NCBI GenBank assembly: GCA_030549335.1
Contig: CM060198.1
Coordinates: 40,216,353-40,280,352, forward strand
DNA from: Pontederia crassipes
Lineage: Eukaryota; Streptophyta; Magnoliopsida; Commelinales; Pontederiaceae
Length of the DNA stretch: 64,000 bases
Direction: 5' to 3'
Both the position numbers and the translations under genes were made by a program. Numbering within the stretch: position 1 is the first letter of the stretch; every line of letters starts with the position of its first letter. The notes beneath the pieces are model-generated. The model did no database searches. It was not told the origin of the DNA and saw only the letters and a list, made by a program, of their open reading frames with translations. This document shows, in pieces, positions 23,104 to 35,520 of the stretch.

Positions 23104-24299
23104 ATCTCCCCCTTTTTATGAAGATAAATCGAGAAATTTGAAAGATATATAAGTTGTGAAAAAATTGTAAAATCTTGTAAGATCAATTTTACTCCCCAAA
23201 AAACTTAGCTTTTCTTACAATGATAGATATTTACATGAGTACTAATTTTAAGGCACTCTTCATATAAATTTAAGTTCATATCATTTTTCTCCTATATTTC
23301 TCCCCCTTTTGTTTCATCAAAAAGTAGTTTGTACATGAAGCATATAAGAAACAATATGCAACTCCTCTTTAAAAATATTATTCTCCTCTTTTTCCATATA
23401 AGAAACATGTAAAGTCACAAAAAAATTGTTTCATATATAAAATATGCGATAGGCAAAAATAACTCCCCCTAAATTCATGGCTATTTTATAATGGAAAAAT
23501 GAAATCAAATTGATATAAAGGTCATGAAAGCCACAAGTCTAAAAAAATTGTATTAAGAATCAAAATTTTTTTGCATAAAACTTTGATGCAACAATGATAT
23601 CAAATGATATGCCAAAATAAAGTTGGAAGATTTTAACATGCTCCCCCTATCACTATGACCAATTTTCTTTTTCTATTTTATATGTTCCTCTAAAAAGAAA
23701 TAGTAATTTTGGAATTTGTAGTGAAATAAAAAAGTAAATGATACTTTTACCATAATCTTCGATGCCTTCACATTTTCAAATCCACTTGTCATTTGCTTTG
23801 CGTCTGAGGCACACCTGAGAAACAATTATGTAACCTTTGGTATCCAAACTTCTTTGGGTCCTATTTTGTTAGTCAAGATTCCTTTTGGAACCCATATCAT
23901 CTTCATTCTGATATTCATAAAATTCTTAATTTTTCATTGATATGTGTAATGACCATGAGAATTACATTAATGACAAATAGTAGATGGCCTAATGGAGTGA
24001 TTATGATGATATCCAACCTTCAAAAAATCATTATGGGAAACATGATAATTTTTAGCACCAAGAGAACTATCATAATAGAGTTTATTTTTCAAATGATAAT
24101 CATTAGAATGCTTTGGTCACAAAGAATAAGAATATTCCAAATAATATCCATTTGTGTTTTTAAAATTTTGGTTTGAATCATTTTTCTTTTGTGGAGCATG
24201 AGAAATATTCTTTATATGAATTTTGACAACATGAATAGGCTTCTTAACATTATTAATGTTTTTCCAAGAACTAGTAAGTTTTTTATCTAAGAATTTTTG

Positions 24300-25009
24300 T
24301 TAAGAAATAATTTTCTTTTGTAACTCATCATGCAATATAATCAATTTTGAATTCTCAATTCTTAAAGATTCATAAGATTTACAAGATAACGAAAGAGAAT
24401 CAATTTTCCTTTTTAAGGTATCTATTTGAATTAAGTATGCATCATTTTCCTTTTTGAGAGAATCATAGTTATCTTTCATGATATGAAAATCATTTATTAA
24501 AGTTTCCTTTTTCTTTTTGAGAGAGATATGCGTTTGAATAAGATAAGTAAATTCTTTATGAACATCAAAAGCAATATCAACATCATCATCACTATCATTA
24601 GTAGAGGAATAAGATGAAGTTGAAGTTACCTCATCATCCTCACTTTTTGTCATTAAGTATAACACATCATCTTTGGATATCGTAGATGTAGAACTATCAT
24701 TTTCTTCATTGTCCACATCCGATGTGCTCTTTTGTCAAAGTCACTCTCTTCATAACTATTTAACAAAACTTGCCAAATCTCATGAGAAGTAGAGCATTTG
24801 GAAAAAAGATTCATGGCATAAGAATCTAAAGAGGAATAAAAAACATTCTTGGCATTGTAGTCAAGTTTTTCAATCAACATTTGAAAATCATCATATTCAA
24901 AGAAAGAAAGATCAATGGAAACACCATTCAAAATCTTTTTTGGCTTTTCAAAACTATTTTCTATAATTTCCCACATATCAAAATCAATTGAACATAAATA
25001 TGACTTCAT
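24300..25009 (-). pseudogene. Sirevirus-like gag remnant
   Basis: The N-terminal part (24653-25009) resembles Copia/Sirevirus capsid protein: MKSYLCSIDFDMWEIIENSF, then CSTSHEIWQVLLNSYE. The following part (24300-24716) is acidic and serine-rich, then coiled-coil-like (ETLINDFHIMKDNYDSLKKE), as in the gag tails of Sireviruses. It belongs to a broken element. Confidence 0.75.
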
Positions 25010-25138
25010 TCTAATTTTCCAAGAAGAAAAGGACTAGTCCTTAAAATGCGATGGGTCAAAAATGGAAGAACCTTTTTTAAAAATGGTGCCATGCTCTAAA
25101 AGATGGTTAAGTCTTTAAAAAGAAACAAAAGCAACCTC

Positions 25139-25151
25139 GCTCTGATATCAA
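25139..25151 (-). other. Primer-binding site (tRNA-Met type)
   Basis: TTGATATCAGAGC on the minus strand, one base from the LTR end. Confidence 0.8.
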
Positions 25152-25175
25152 TTGTAGGATCCCAAGGCACCAAGT

Positions 25176-25193
25176 GGGGGGGGGGGGGGGGGG
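25176..25193 (+). repeat. Homopolymer G tract (18 bases)
   Basis: Eighteen consecutive G on the plus strand near the LTR end. Related LTRs in the window have only four to six G (or C) at this place. Confidence 0.9.
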
Positions 25194-25794
25194 TTGAATT
25201 GGTGTTAAAATAAAAAGTGTCGATTTCACAAAATACGTCACGAAAGATTAAAATTGATTCTTTAATCTTTTTAAATCAATGCAATTCATATCATAAACAT
25301 AATATGAGGGTGAGAGAGAAAGAGAGAATGCAAATCTCAACCTCGAGACCGTCAGAGATTTCACTAAACTCTTCATTTCTTCCAAATGGGGCAAGGAAGA
25401 AAAACCCTTTACATCAACCACCTTTTCTCCACTTCTAGAGGAAAGAGAAACCTCTTCTTCTAAGAACCTAATCTTTTCTCTCGATCAAGAGGTAAGATTT
25501 AGAACCTTTGTCACCGAGGAGCTCTCGTAATCTTTCTGAAAATGATTTCTCTCTTTTACAGTAGAATGATCACAAGAAGGGAAGAGAGAAAGAAAAGAGA
25601 ACTTAAAATGATAACTTAAAGGAAAAAAATCTTCTTTTGATTTCTTGAAGTTTTGCTTCAATGCTTGGATGGATACCTTTGCTTCTGGCTTTGACACTCC
25701 TTTTATAGATTTCATCATGTGAAAAATTTGTCCAAAATTTGTTCCATAATTTTCTCTTACAAATGTAGCCGTTACTGTTCATTCCAGCCAGGGA

Positions 25795-25945
25795 TCGGTC
25801 GACCGCAATAATGGACCGGTCGAATGATATATTTGACCATTGCACTTTATTTGTTCTCTAACTACAGCTGATCAGTCGACCGGACTATCGACCGGTGAGT
25901 TGACCGGTATTGTCTCAACTGGCTTCGACGGCAAGTTGATTGACC
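25795..25945. repeat. GGTCGACC-type dyad array
   Basis: Motifs ATCGGTCGACCGCA, ACCGGTCGAATG, GATCAGTCGACCGGAC and TATCGACCGGTGAG. Counterpart of 22705-22870. Confidence 0.8.
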
Positions 25946-26206
25946 TGCACTATTTTGAGCATAACATTTTGCACAGTTATCCAAATTAGATAATCTTGGA
26001 TTCTATGGATAGCTAACATGATTATCTACAATATTTATATTCATCATTCATCCAAAATATGATAAGACCATAGTAAATTATTTAATTAAAGTTTAGTGCA
26101 TAAAGTTATTCCTTTTCCTTTAAACTTTTTAGCATTTAACTTTAATCTTTCAAGGTTTGTATCATCAAAATATAATTTTATATGGCATTAAAACTTTGAT
26201 CCAACA

Positions 26207-26606
26207 ATTTTCACTTTTTTTTTTAAATTCTAGTCACAATTTTATGTGTTTGAATCTTAAATGAGTATTTTCTAATGAATTATTCATGAATTTTCTATTT
26301 AGAGTTTGGTTAGTAAAGATTTTTTTTTCTATTTTTTTTCTTTGATTGATAACAATGGCTAATTAATAAATAAATCTATGGTATAAATAATGTCTATTTC
26401 ATTAGATAAAATATCTTATATTAAAAGTAATTATAGAATATTTTTTCATGCCATAATATTGGAAGCATATAATGTTAGTAAACGGATAGAACATTTTTGT
26501 ATATAATTATACATAAAAGAATTACTATTAAAATGAGAAAATAGATGTAACCAGTGACCACATTGATTTCAATATATACTACCTATAGTTACCCAACTAT
26601 TATAAA
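26207..26606. other. AT-rich stretch without a gene
   Basis: T-rich and A-rich runs only. No motif, frame or repeat shared with the neighbouring elements was recognised. Confidence 0.5.
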
Positions 26607-28658
26607 TGTAACACCCTGAAATGTCATCCCCAAATGCCAAGGGCAATCAGGTCATTTGGATGTGTTAGCCCATTCACCATCACATAATCATAATAATATA
26701 CGATTTTCCATTAATACAACCAAGGCATAAAACTATTAATAAAATAAAAGAATCTTTTGATTTAAGGTAGAAGACTTCATGAAAACATCAAAGTAGTGTT
26801 ATACAATGTAAAACATCACTAATAGCAATAAACATCTTAAACCATAGTCAAAACATCTCTTTAAAATTCATAGTCTAGTAGACTCAATAACACTTGACCC
26901 TAAGACTCCTAGACCAGTGTGCAATTTGTCTTGTCATGAATTGATCTACCATCCATCCATCCATTCATTGGATTCAGGGTGTCGAGTTTCCCAGTTAGAG
27001 TATATAAAGGGCATGCAATGTGATGTCATGATCCTAAATAGTATACTACATGATATGCATCATCATCTTCATATAATAAGAAGAAAATAATATGCATGTC
27101 ATGTACTAAACATGAGATCTACATGTCAGTCATCAATAACAATCTATCATCATGCATTTATAAACATTAGCACGAGAGACATGCAATCATGATCATCATA
27201 CTTTTAGTATGGACATTCATAACAATCATCAATTCAATCCTTAGGCACATAAGTGAAGTACAATTATCATAACCATTGCCCTTATAACTTTCCTTGGGAT
27301 TGCTTTATAACCCTTTCGGACTTTCACTTTTGTGGGACATCATTGCCATCCGATTGATCATTGACCCTTATTAATGTTATATCTTCCGATAGTTGGAATT
27401 TATGTCGTTACCCTCTCAATAGGCTAGTTAGGCCTCAGAGACAATGCTCCCCTCTCACCCTAAGGCGACATCAAAATGCACACACCATTGCCGATGTGTG
27501 TATCAATCATTCTGGACTCTCGTCCGAGGGCGATATCGGAATGACACATCATTGCTGATGTGTGTAATGATCATTCTAGGTAAAAATTTGATAAAGGTCC
27601 ATAGAGGGTCGACATGTAACATCATCCACAACTGGGGTAATTATGCCTTTCAAACAACCATCATTAACATCGCTCAATCTGCATCAACCTAGTTACATGG
27701 GAATCATGCATATACATATATCTAGGTTCTTATACAATCAACAAGCATCAATACTATATAACATTTAATATGCTATATAAGGTCTCAGCAATTGTTACGA
27801 TCATGAAACAGGTCGTCACGGTCATGACAGAAACTCTAAAATCCTCTGTGTTCTGTCACGGTCATGATAGGGGTGTCACATGCGTGATAGGCTTTGTTAC
27901 GACTGTGACAATTTTTGTTACGGGCCAACAAAAGCTCTGAAACCCTAAGTTCTATTACGGTCATGATAGGTGGCATCACGGTCATGATAGCCTTTGTCAT
28001 GGCCATGACACTTTTTGTGACGGGCATGACAAAAGCTATTTCGGCTCTGTCACGCCCATGACAGAGTCCTACAACTCCGCCACCCAACTAATTTTACAAG
28101 ATTTTCAATCCAAAAATTAAGGGAATTCAATATACATCATAAATAACCATATGTACACATTTTTTAGGCAATATAGTATAGAACATCATAAATCATGCAA
28201 AAACATTCATTTCCTAGATCTATGAAGAACATAAGAATCCTAACTATTAGATCTAATCATAAAACATGTACATGACATAGATCAATTCATGAAAGCCTAT
28301 ACATGCATAGATCTAATCATCAAATAAGAACTCTCAATCAAAATCCAACAAGGGAATAGGGTGTCATCTCCTCTTGCTCTCAATTCATTATCGGAAGAAC
28401 ATTGAGAGAGGGGAGGGGTTTTGGATCCCCTTTACATACATTTCTTTCATATCTTTCTCCTCTTTCTTCCTCTTCTGTTTCCTCTTCTTCCTCTTCTTCC
28501 TCCTCCTTGTTCCTCTTATTCTCCTTCCTCAAGCCCTAGCCATCAAGAGATGTGAAGAAAAGAGGTAAACAATAGGAATAGGGGTCTTTATATAGAGGAG
28601 ATCATGAGGGTTTGGCCAAAAGTCCAAATTGCCCTTGATTAAAATATGAGGTATTACA
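26607..28658 (-). repeat. 3' LTR of Tekay-like element
   Basis: 2052 bp. In sense orientation it starts TGTAATACCTCATATTTTAA after the polypurine tract and ends near GGTGTTACA. TATA-like CTCTATATAAAGAC lies on the minus strand at 28585-28598. A GTCACGG-type array lies at 27795-28080. Confidence 0.85.
27795..28080. repeat. GTCACGGTCATGAC-type dyad array
   Basis: Units such as TCGTCACGGTCATGACAG, CTGTCACGGTCATGATAG, GCATCACGGTCATGATAG and GTCATGGCCATGACAC, about 25-40 bp apart. In element sense it lies well downstream of the LTR-start TATA box, with a second TATA-like string (CTTATATAGC) about 25 bp beyond it at about 27767-27784. Confidence 0.8.
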
Positions 28659-28836
28659 TCCTCCCCCCTTAAAAGAAAATTCATCATAGAAATTTTTAAA
28701 CATAATAAAGAACGCTTACCAAATAGTCTTGGAAGTTGTTGTCATTTCTTCTTTTGGTTCCCACGTCGCTTTGGTTCCATTGTGGTGCTTCCATACAATT
28801 TTCACCATCTTCACCACTTTGTTCTTCAGTCAAGGC

Positions 28837-29382
28837 TCACCATACTCTAGTATCTTTGTGGGATACTCTTTCATAAGTGAGGTCCTCTTTGATGGTTGGC
28901 TCTTTGATCACCACCACATGTGAACTATCATATGTGTACTTGTGAAGCATTGACACATGGAACACGTTGTGGATTCTGGCATATGAAGTAGTCAATGCCA
29001 AGTTGTATGCTCCTTCTCCCACCTTCTCTAAGATCTCAAATGGGCCGATATACCTAGGAGTCAGTTTGCCCTTTCTATTGTACCTTATGACTCCTTTGGT
29101 AGGAGATACCTTCAATAACACCCAATCTCCAACTAGGTAGATATGTTCTCTTCTCTTCTTGTCTAGATAACTCTTTTGGCAGCTCTGAGCTACCATCATT
29201 CTTTCTTTCAACAAATCTACCTTCTCATCATATTTCTCTACTAGTTCTAGCGCTAGTAGTCTTCCTTCTATAACTACACTCCAACATGTGGGAGACCTGC
29301 AAGGTCTTCCATATAGTGCCATCTTGATGGTGGAGTGATAACTATTGTTGTATGCAAACTCAGCTATTAATATAAAAATCAT
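28837..29382 (-). pseudogene. Gypsy integrase C-terminal remnant
   Basis: The final part of a gypsy polyprotein. It includes the core tail FAYNNSYHSTIKMALYGRPC and the GPY-type module YLVGDWVLLKVSP, RYIGPFEILEKVGEGAYNLA and HNVFHVSMLHKY. Tekay-like elements carry a chromodomain after this; only a trace follows. The element is broken. Confidence 0.85.
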
Positions 29383-29429
29383 AATGGCCTAAAATCTATC
29401 TTTGCAATGTCCTCATTAGCTACTCTGAG

Positions 29430-30173
29430 CTAATGGACAATCTTTGTGAAGACCAACGCCATGGACAATTGATCGAAGAGATCATCTACTCTAGGCAGAG
29501 GGTATTTGTTCTTGATGGTCACCTTGTTCAACATTATGTAGTCTATGCATAACCTCAGTGACCCATCCTTCTTCTTCATAAATAAGGCAGGCGCATCCCA
29601 TGGGGACACACTTGGCCTAATGAAGCATCTGTCCAATAATTCTTGTAGTTGAGCCTTTAACTCCTTCATTTCTGTTGGTGTCATTCTGTAGGGAGGTTTG
29701 GAGATTGGAGTTGGCCCTAGCATTAGGTCAATGTGAAAATCGATCTCCCTTTCCGGAGGTAATCCCGGGAGCTCATCGGGAAATACATCAGGAAAGTCCT
29801 TTACCACTTCAAGTTCTTGTAGTGGCTTGGGTTGGAAATCAATCTTGACGATACTTACTAGAAATCTTCGGTAGCCCATATTTAGCATCATGGTTGCGTT
29901 CCTGGAGATCATTATCTTCTTTTCTCTTGATGGGATTTCACGAAAAATCATAGAACTACCATCTTTCTTGTCTATTTGAACATTTTTTTCTCGACATTTC
30001 AAGTAGGCATCATGGTAAGTTAACCAATCAATGCCTAGAATAAGATCGTAGCTACCATAGATAGCACTACAAAGATAGCAGAATGGTTCACTCCTATGAT
30101 CATGACTGATGTCTCTAGGAGGTACTGCCTGGTGGAGACCCTCCCGAGTGGAGTTGCTATGTCTAGCTGTCAC
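29430..30173 (-). pseudogene. Gypsy protease and reverse transcriptase start, remnant
   Basis: The protease end shows [14 protein letters not shown]. The linker [20 protein letters not shown] and the N-terminal reverse transcriptase motifs [20 protein letters not shown] and [12 protein letters not shown] are diagnostic of Ty3/gypsy. Part of a broken element. Confidence 0.9.
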
Positions 30174-31255
30174 TTCATATTCACTTTCTCAATATTCAAT
30201 TGGTCAGTAAATATAAATGATATGAAAGAGTGAGTACCACCGGAATCGAACAATACATTTGCATAGTGATTAACAATAAGGAGATTACCTTGGATCACTT
30301 CATTGGATTTCTGGGCCTCATCCACTTGCATGGTGTAGACCATCCCAAGTGATCTCTGCTGCCTCTCAGCATGCTTGCCCTTGTCCTTATCTTGGTAGTC
30401 AACTTTCTTTTTGGTGCAGTCTCTGCCAAAGTGGCCCATTTTTCCACAATTCAGACAAGCTCCTATCTTCATCCTGAACTCGCTAGGATGGAACTTGTGA
30501 CAAAAGGAATAGTCTGTGTGGCCTTGTCCACCTTCGCCTCTGGAGTAAGGCTCGGAGTCTTTATACTTCTTTCCTTTGTCTCATTTTTGGTCCTTCTTGG
30601 ACTGCTTGCCTTGTTCATACCTCTCCCTGGCCAAGTTGATTGCTAGGGAGATAGCCTTTGCCATAGTCTTAGGGTCCCCACACTTAACATTTAGCCTCAA
30701 ACGAGGATTCAACCCCTTCAGGAAGTAGCCAACCCTGATCTTCTCATCTTGTTTCAGAGGACTATACCTCTCAAGTTCCAGAAACTTGTTGAGGTACTGC
30801 TCCACAATCATGCTGCCTTGTTGGAGGTTCATGAACTCAACAGTCTTCTTCCCTTGTACATGCGGGGGAAGGTAATGATCTCTGAAAGCTTTCTTAAATT
30901 CCCTCCAAGTGACTTCTTCATCATCATTGAACTGAGTCCTAATCACTGATTTCTACCAGTGACGCACTTGATAAACGATTTAACGAGTGGCCAAGTTGAC
31001 CCTATGCCTTTCAGAGCAATCCGTTGCCCTAAACTTCTCAGTGATCACGTCTTCCGCCTTGTCTGGATCTTTATCCCCATTGAAGGTAGGGGGATGAAGC
31101 TTCAAGAACTTCTTGATTCTTCAACTCGATCTCCTAGAATGGCCCGAGTTTGCATTCCTCTCCATTGCCCACGCCATGCGGGTCATGCTCTTAATGAACT
31201 CTCTCTGGTCTCCCGAAGCATTTGAGGGACCACTGTGTTCCATCCTTCACATAAC
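30170..31255 (-). pseudogene. Gypsy gag and protease start, remnant
   Basis: The gag capsid region (30581-30946) has VTWREFKKAFRDHYLPPHV and EQYLNKFLELERYSPL, both typical of plant chromovirus gag. The zinc knuckle CLNCGKMGHFGRDC lies at about 30410-30460. The protease start with NVLFDSGGTHSFIS lies near 30220-30260, a variant of the usual DSGATHSF motif. Broken. Confidence 0.9.
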
Positions 31256-31400
31256 AATGATCAACCAAACATTAGTTGGTTAATTTAACAATAAAATCAA
31301 TGGCACAATAGTTACATACTCAACTTTGGATGGCTGCTCAAGATGATTGCACATGGACCTAAATACTTAACAATTCTATAACATACTTAGCATAGGTCCT

Positions 31401-31419
31401 AAGCATGCTTTGATACCAA
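31401..31419 (-). other. Primer-binding site (tRNA-Met type)
   Basis: TTGGTATCAAAGCATGCTT on the minus strand, two bases from the LTR end. Confidence 0.85.
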
Positions 31420-32559
31420 GCTATAGCATCCTGAAATTTCATCCCCCAATGCCAAGGGCAATCAGGTCATTCGACTGTCTTAGCCCATTCACCATCACAT
31501 AATCATAATAATATATTATTTTCCATTAATACAGCGGAAGCTTAAAACTATTAAATAAAATAAAAGAATCTTTTGACTTAATGCAGAAGACTTCGTGAAA
31601 ACATCAAAATAGTGTTATAGAATTTAAAACATCACTAATAGCAATTAAACATCCTAAACCATAGTCAAAACATCTCATTAAAACTCATAGTCCAGTAGGC
31701 TCAATAACACTTGGCCAAAGACTCCTAGACCAGTGTGCAATTTGTCTTGTCATGAGCTGAGCCGCCATCCATCCATTCATTAGGTACCTGCACGAATCCA
31801 GGGTGCCGAATTTTCCAGTTACAGTATGTAAAGGCAATGCAATGCGATGTCATGATCTTAAATAGAATACTACATGATATGCAACATCATCTTCATATAA
31901 TAACAAGGAAACAATATGCATGTCATGTACTAAACGTGAGATCTACATGTCAATCATCAGTAACAATCTATCATCATGCATTTATCCACATTAGCATGAG
32001 AGATGTAATCACGATCATTGTATTTTTAATATGGACATTCATAACAATCATCAATTCAATCCATAGGCACATAAGTGAAGTACACTTACCATAACCATTG
32101 CCTTCATAACTTTCCTTAGGATTGCTTTATAACCCTTTCGGAATTTCACTTTCCTGGGACATCATTTCCATCCGATCGATCATTGACCCTTATTAATGTT
32201 ATATCTTTGATAGTTGGGATTTATGTCGTTGCCCTCTCAATAGGCTAGCTAGGCCTCAGAGACAATGCTCCCCTCTCACCCTAAGGCAATATCAAAATGC
32301 ACACACCGTTGCCGATGTGTGTAACGATCATTCCGAGTAAAAATCTGATAAAGGTCCATAGAAGGTCGACATGTAACGTCATTCACAACTGGGTTCATTA
32401 TGCTTTTCAAACAACCATCATTAAAGTCACTCAATCTTCATGTTTTAACCTAGTTACTTCGGAATCAAGCATATGTCTAGGTTCTTATACAATCAATAAA
32501 CATCAATACATACTATTAATACTTTGAAAATAACATTTAATTTACTATATAAGGTCTTA

Positions 32560-32950
32560 GCAACGGTCACGACCATGAAACAAGTCATTACGATCGTGAT
32601 AGAAACCCTAAAATCCTCTATGTTTTGTAACGATTGTGACAGGGGGTGTCACGAGCATGATAGGCTTTGTCATGATCGTGACAATTTTTGTCACATGTGT
32701 GACAAAAGCTTTGAAACCCTTCGTTCTATCACGATCGTGACAAGGGTTATCACGGTCGTGACAACCTTCGTTCTGTCATGATCGTGACAAGGGGCATCAC
32801 CGCCGTGACAAGGGGCAACACGGCGGTGACAGCCTTTATCACGTACATGACGATTTTTGTCACGAGCGTGACAAAAGGTGTTTCGGCTTATTTTCCAGAC
32901 TTTCTCTTATGGGCGTGACAGAATGTGTCATGGCCGTGATAGAGTCCTGC
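32560..32950. repeat. GTCACGATCGTGAC-type dyad array
   Basis: Many self-complementary units, for example CTATCACGATCGTGACAAG, TATCACGGTCGTGACAACC, CTGTCATGATCGTGACAAG and TCACCGCCGTGACAAG. The copy number exceeds that of the sister LTR, so the array has expanded or contracted since insertion. Confidence 0.85.
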
Positions 32951-33177
32951 AACTCCGTCGCCCAATCGATTTTACACGAGTTTCAATCCAAAAATTAGGG
33001 GAATTCAATATACATCATAAACAATGATATGTACAGTTTTTTGGGCAATATAGTATCAAAAGAACAAAAAAAATCATGCAAAAACATTGAATTCTTACAT
33101 CTCAGGTTCAACCCCCAATTTATGAACAATATGAAGAACATATGAACCCTAACTATTAGATCTAATCATAAAACCTA

Positions 33178-34277
33178 TGTTGAATCCTATGTTTTAATGA
33201 TAACAAATTAAATTAGACACAAAAGTTACTAATTTATGCTCAAGTGATGATGATGCAGGTGTAAGAATGATATGACTTTATTTGATGAAGAAACCACCAA
33301 GTGAAACACTGAAAATAAAAATTCTACACAGAGCCGATCGACCCATCGGTCGACTGGCCATACTGATCGTACAATAGACATTAGACGACAAAAATGTCGA
33401 GACTACGATGGTCGACAATCTGGTCGTTGCACTAGTCAGCCGATCAACTCAAAGGCTAAATTCAAGAAATGATGAGACAATGTCGGTCGAGTAACCAGTC
33501 GAAGGATCGGTCGACTGATCAGCACAAACATGAGTTATAGAAATGATGAGACCATGTCATTCAATGAATCGGTCAAAGGATCAGTCGATCGGACAACATA
33601 TAAAATCATAGATATCGTCCAACGGTCATATTGACCGGTCGATCGACCCATTAATGCGGTCTACCGATCACAGAGACAAATGAACAGTAATAGCTATTTG
33701 TTGAAGAGAGTTTTTGAACCGACCCATTAAGATTTTTTGGATGTGATTAACACCTATAGAAACCTATAAAAAGAATGCCAAAGCATGAAGGAAAGTCATC
33801 CAAGGAAGCAAGATCATTCCAAAGCTCCTTTCATATTCTTAAGCCCAAAAGTTGCAAATTCATCCTTTTCTCTTCTAAGCTTTGAGTGTGAGAATATTTT
33901 GTAAAAGAAGAGAGTTAAAGGGAATTATTGTTTTTGATCTATTGAAATTGAGAGCTCTTTGTAAGAAGAGGTATGCCTCATCTCTTGAGCGGAGAAGAAG
34001 GCGTGTGGTGTAAAGAGGGTTATTCTCTCCCTACAAAAAAGAGAAAGATAGTGGATCTCCGCCGATCTCACGGATGAGAAGTCAGAGCGAGAACCTAGGC
34101 CAAAGAGTTGGGGCCAAACCTTGCCAACACATCATGTATCCTTTTGTTTGCTCCTTATCTTTCACTCACTCCTTACCATTATTTGCGAGTGATCGGTTTT
34201 TTGATTTTCCAAAATTGAGTTCATGAAAAGATTTTTAAACACAAATTCAACCCCCTCTTGGTGCTTCCGATCCTACA
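33178..34277 (+). mobile_element. Sirevirus-like solo LTR, nested in the gypsy LTR
   Basis: A plus-orientation LTR of 1100 bp from TGTTGAATCC to GATCCTACA, splitting gypsy LTR sequence that is continuous in the sister LTR near 28268. It holds a GGTCGACC-type array (33330-33670) and a TATA-like CCTATAAAAA at 33763-33772. The flanks ACCTA and ACTTG are at best a decayed target duplication. It is the same subfamily as the LTR at 37494-38574. No internal region remains. Confidence 0.8.
33330..33670. repeat. GGTCGACC-type dyad array
   Basis: Units such as GATCGACCCATCGGTCGACTGG, ATCGGTCGACTGATC and GACCGGTCGATCGACCC, ending about 90 bp upstream of the TATA-like box. Confidence 0.8.
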
Positions 34278-34655
34278 ACTTGTGCATGGCATAGATCAAA
34301 TCATGAAAGCCTATACATGCATAGATCTAATCAACAAACAAGAACCCTCAATCACAATCCAACCAGAGAATAGGTTGTTCTCTTGCTCTCAATCCATTAT
34401 AGGAAGAACATTGAGAGAGAGGAGGGGTTTTGGATCCCTTTTACATACCTTTCTTTCAGATCTTTTTCCTCTTTCTTCCTCTTCTTTTTCCTTTTCTTCC
34501 TCCTCCTTGTTCCTCTTGTTCTCCTTCCTCAAGCCCTAGCCACCAAGAGATGTGGAGAAAAGAGGTAAACATTAGGAATAGGGGTCTTTATATAGGGGAT
34601 GTTATGATGGTTTGGCCAAAAGTTCAAATTGCCCTAATTAAAATCTGAGGTAGTC

Positions 34656-35520
34656 ATGCCCACCTTGGTCTGGCAATATGACTAGTCGCTCCTGAATCGA
34701 TCCACCATCCCATAGAGTTAGTATTTGAAGCATTGCATTCAATGACGCTAGCGAATTTGGGCTTCTTGCCTTTCTTGTCTTGGCTTTGTCCTTTGTGCCC
34801 TTTTGCCTTGGTGCAGTTTGATTTGAAGTGTCCGAATTTTTCATAGGTATAACCTTTCCACGCTGACCCCTTCTCTTCTTGTTTGGACCAAGCTTTTTGA
34901 AGCATGTGGCATTTGCCTCATCTTTGTCTTCTTCTACTTCAAAGACCACATTTTTTTCTTTAGCTATTGACCAAGTATTGTTCAATGGCCAATTGCACTG
35001 GCAAGTCTGTCACCGACATAATACTTCCATTAAGTCGTAAAATTGTGGCAGTCATATCAAAACTGGGAGGAAGGCTATTCGGCATGGTGAAAACTTATAA
35101 GGGTTCAAAAATCATCGTAACAACTGTGGTTGTCTTTGGCCAAAACAATCATTCTATTGACATGATTTATCACATTTTCTGACTTTCATTTTAGAAGTGT
35201 TATACTTGTGCAACAACAATTGAGTAAATTTCAAAGTCATATTTGGCTTTTATAGCTTATGAATCATGTGTTGTTTTTTGCAATTCAAGTACACTTATCA
35301 AATTATCTTCCATGTGCATCAACATGGATCTTGCTTTCTTATCCTCTCTCTCCCATTTGTCATGTACTTTCTCGTGCGCCTGGATTTGTTCTGATGTGGC
35401 GTTCTCGAAAAGTGTAGGACAATTATTTTGAATAGCCCTATCAAGATTATCGTTCATAAGTCCATACTTAATTTTGTGACTTCACATATTATAATTCACG
35501 CCATTTAAGTGTTACAAGTT
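34656..35520 (-). pseudogene. Copia gag/protease remnant
   Basis: An isolated piece of a different Copia element. The 35257-35457 segment contains CPTLFENATSEQIQAHEKVH and an acidic helical region. The 34654-34985 segment has a zinc-knuckle-like part (KFGHFKSNC) and the protease start WWIDSGATSHIA. It abuts the gypsy LTR boundary at 34655, and no matching remainder was found on the other side of that gypsy element. Confidence 0.8.

Larger units (their letters stand above)
22096..26206 (-). mobile_element. Sirevirus-like Copia element, gag-only
   Basis: A fossil on the minus strand with a 5' LTR at 25153-26206, a tRNA-Met primer-binding site, a gag remnant at about 25009-24300, further non-coding DNA with repeated CTCCCCC (GGGGGAG on the sense strand) motifs, a polypurine tract next to 23104, and a 3' LTR at 22096-23103 that lacks its far end. 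No pol domain was found. The LTRs differ by roughly 8-10 percent by eye plus a segment difference, so it is older than the Athila-like insertion. It is broken. Confidence 0.8.
25153..26206 (-). repeat. 5' LTR of Sirevirus-like element
   Basis: 1054 bp, ending in sense orientation with GGATCCTACA. It contains a GGTCGACC-type array at about 25795-25945, a TATA-like box on the minus strand at about 25697-25709, and an 18-base G run at 25176-25193. Confidence 0.9.
26607..34655 (-). mobile_element. Tekay-like (chromovirus) gypsy element, broken
   Basis: A fossil gypsy element in minus orientation: 5' LTR at 31422-34655 (including a nested solo LTR), tRNA-Met primer-binding site, gag, protease, the beginning of reverse transcriptase, the C-terminal end of integrase, polypurine tract at about 28659-28670, and 3' LTR at 26607-28658. 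It is incomplete and has several breaks. The order of parts and the LTR sequence match the plus-strand fragment at 54119-58828. LTR divergence of about 10 percent by eye suggests an old insertion. No clear target duplication was seen. Confidence 0.85.
31422..34655 (-). repeat. 5' LTR of Tekay-like element, with a nested solo LTR
   Basis: Matches 26607-28658 except for the inserted 1.1 kb at 33178-34277. A GTCACGG-type array lies at 32560-32950 and is longer than in the other LTR. The same pyrimidine-rich leader (about 34440-34530) and TATA-like box (about 34585-34598) are present. Confidence 0.85.
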
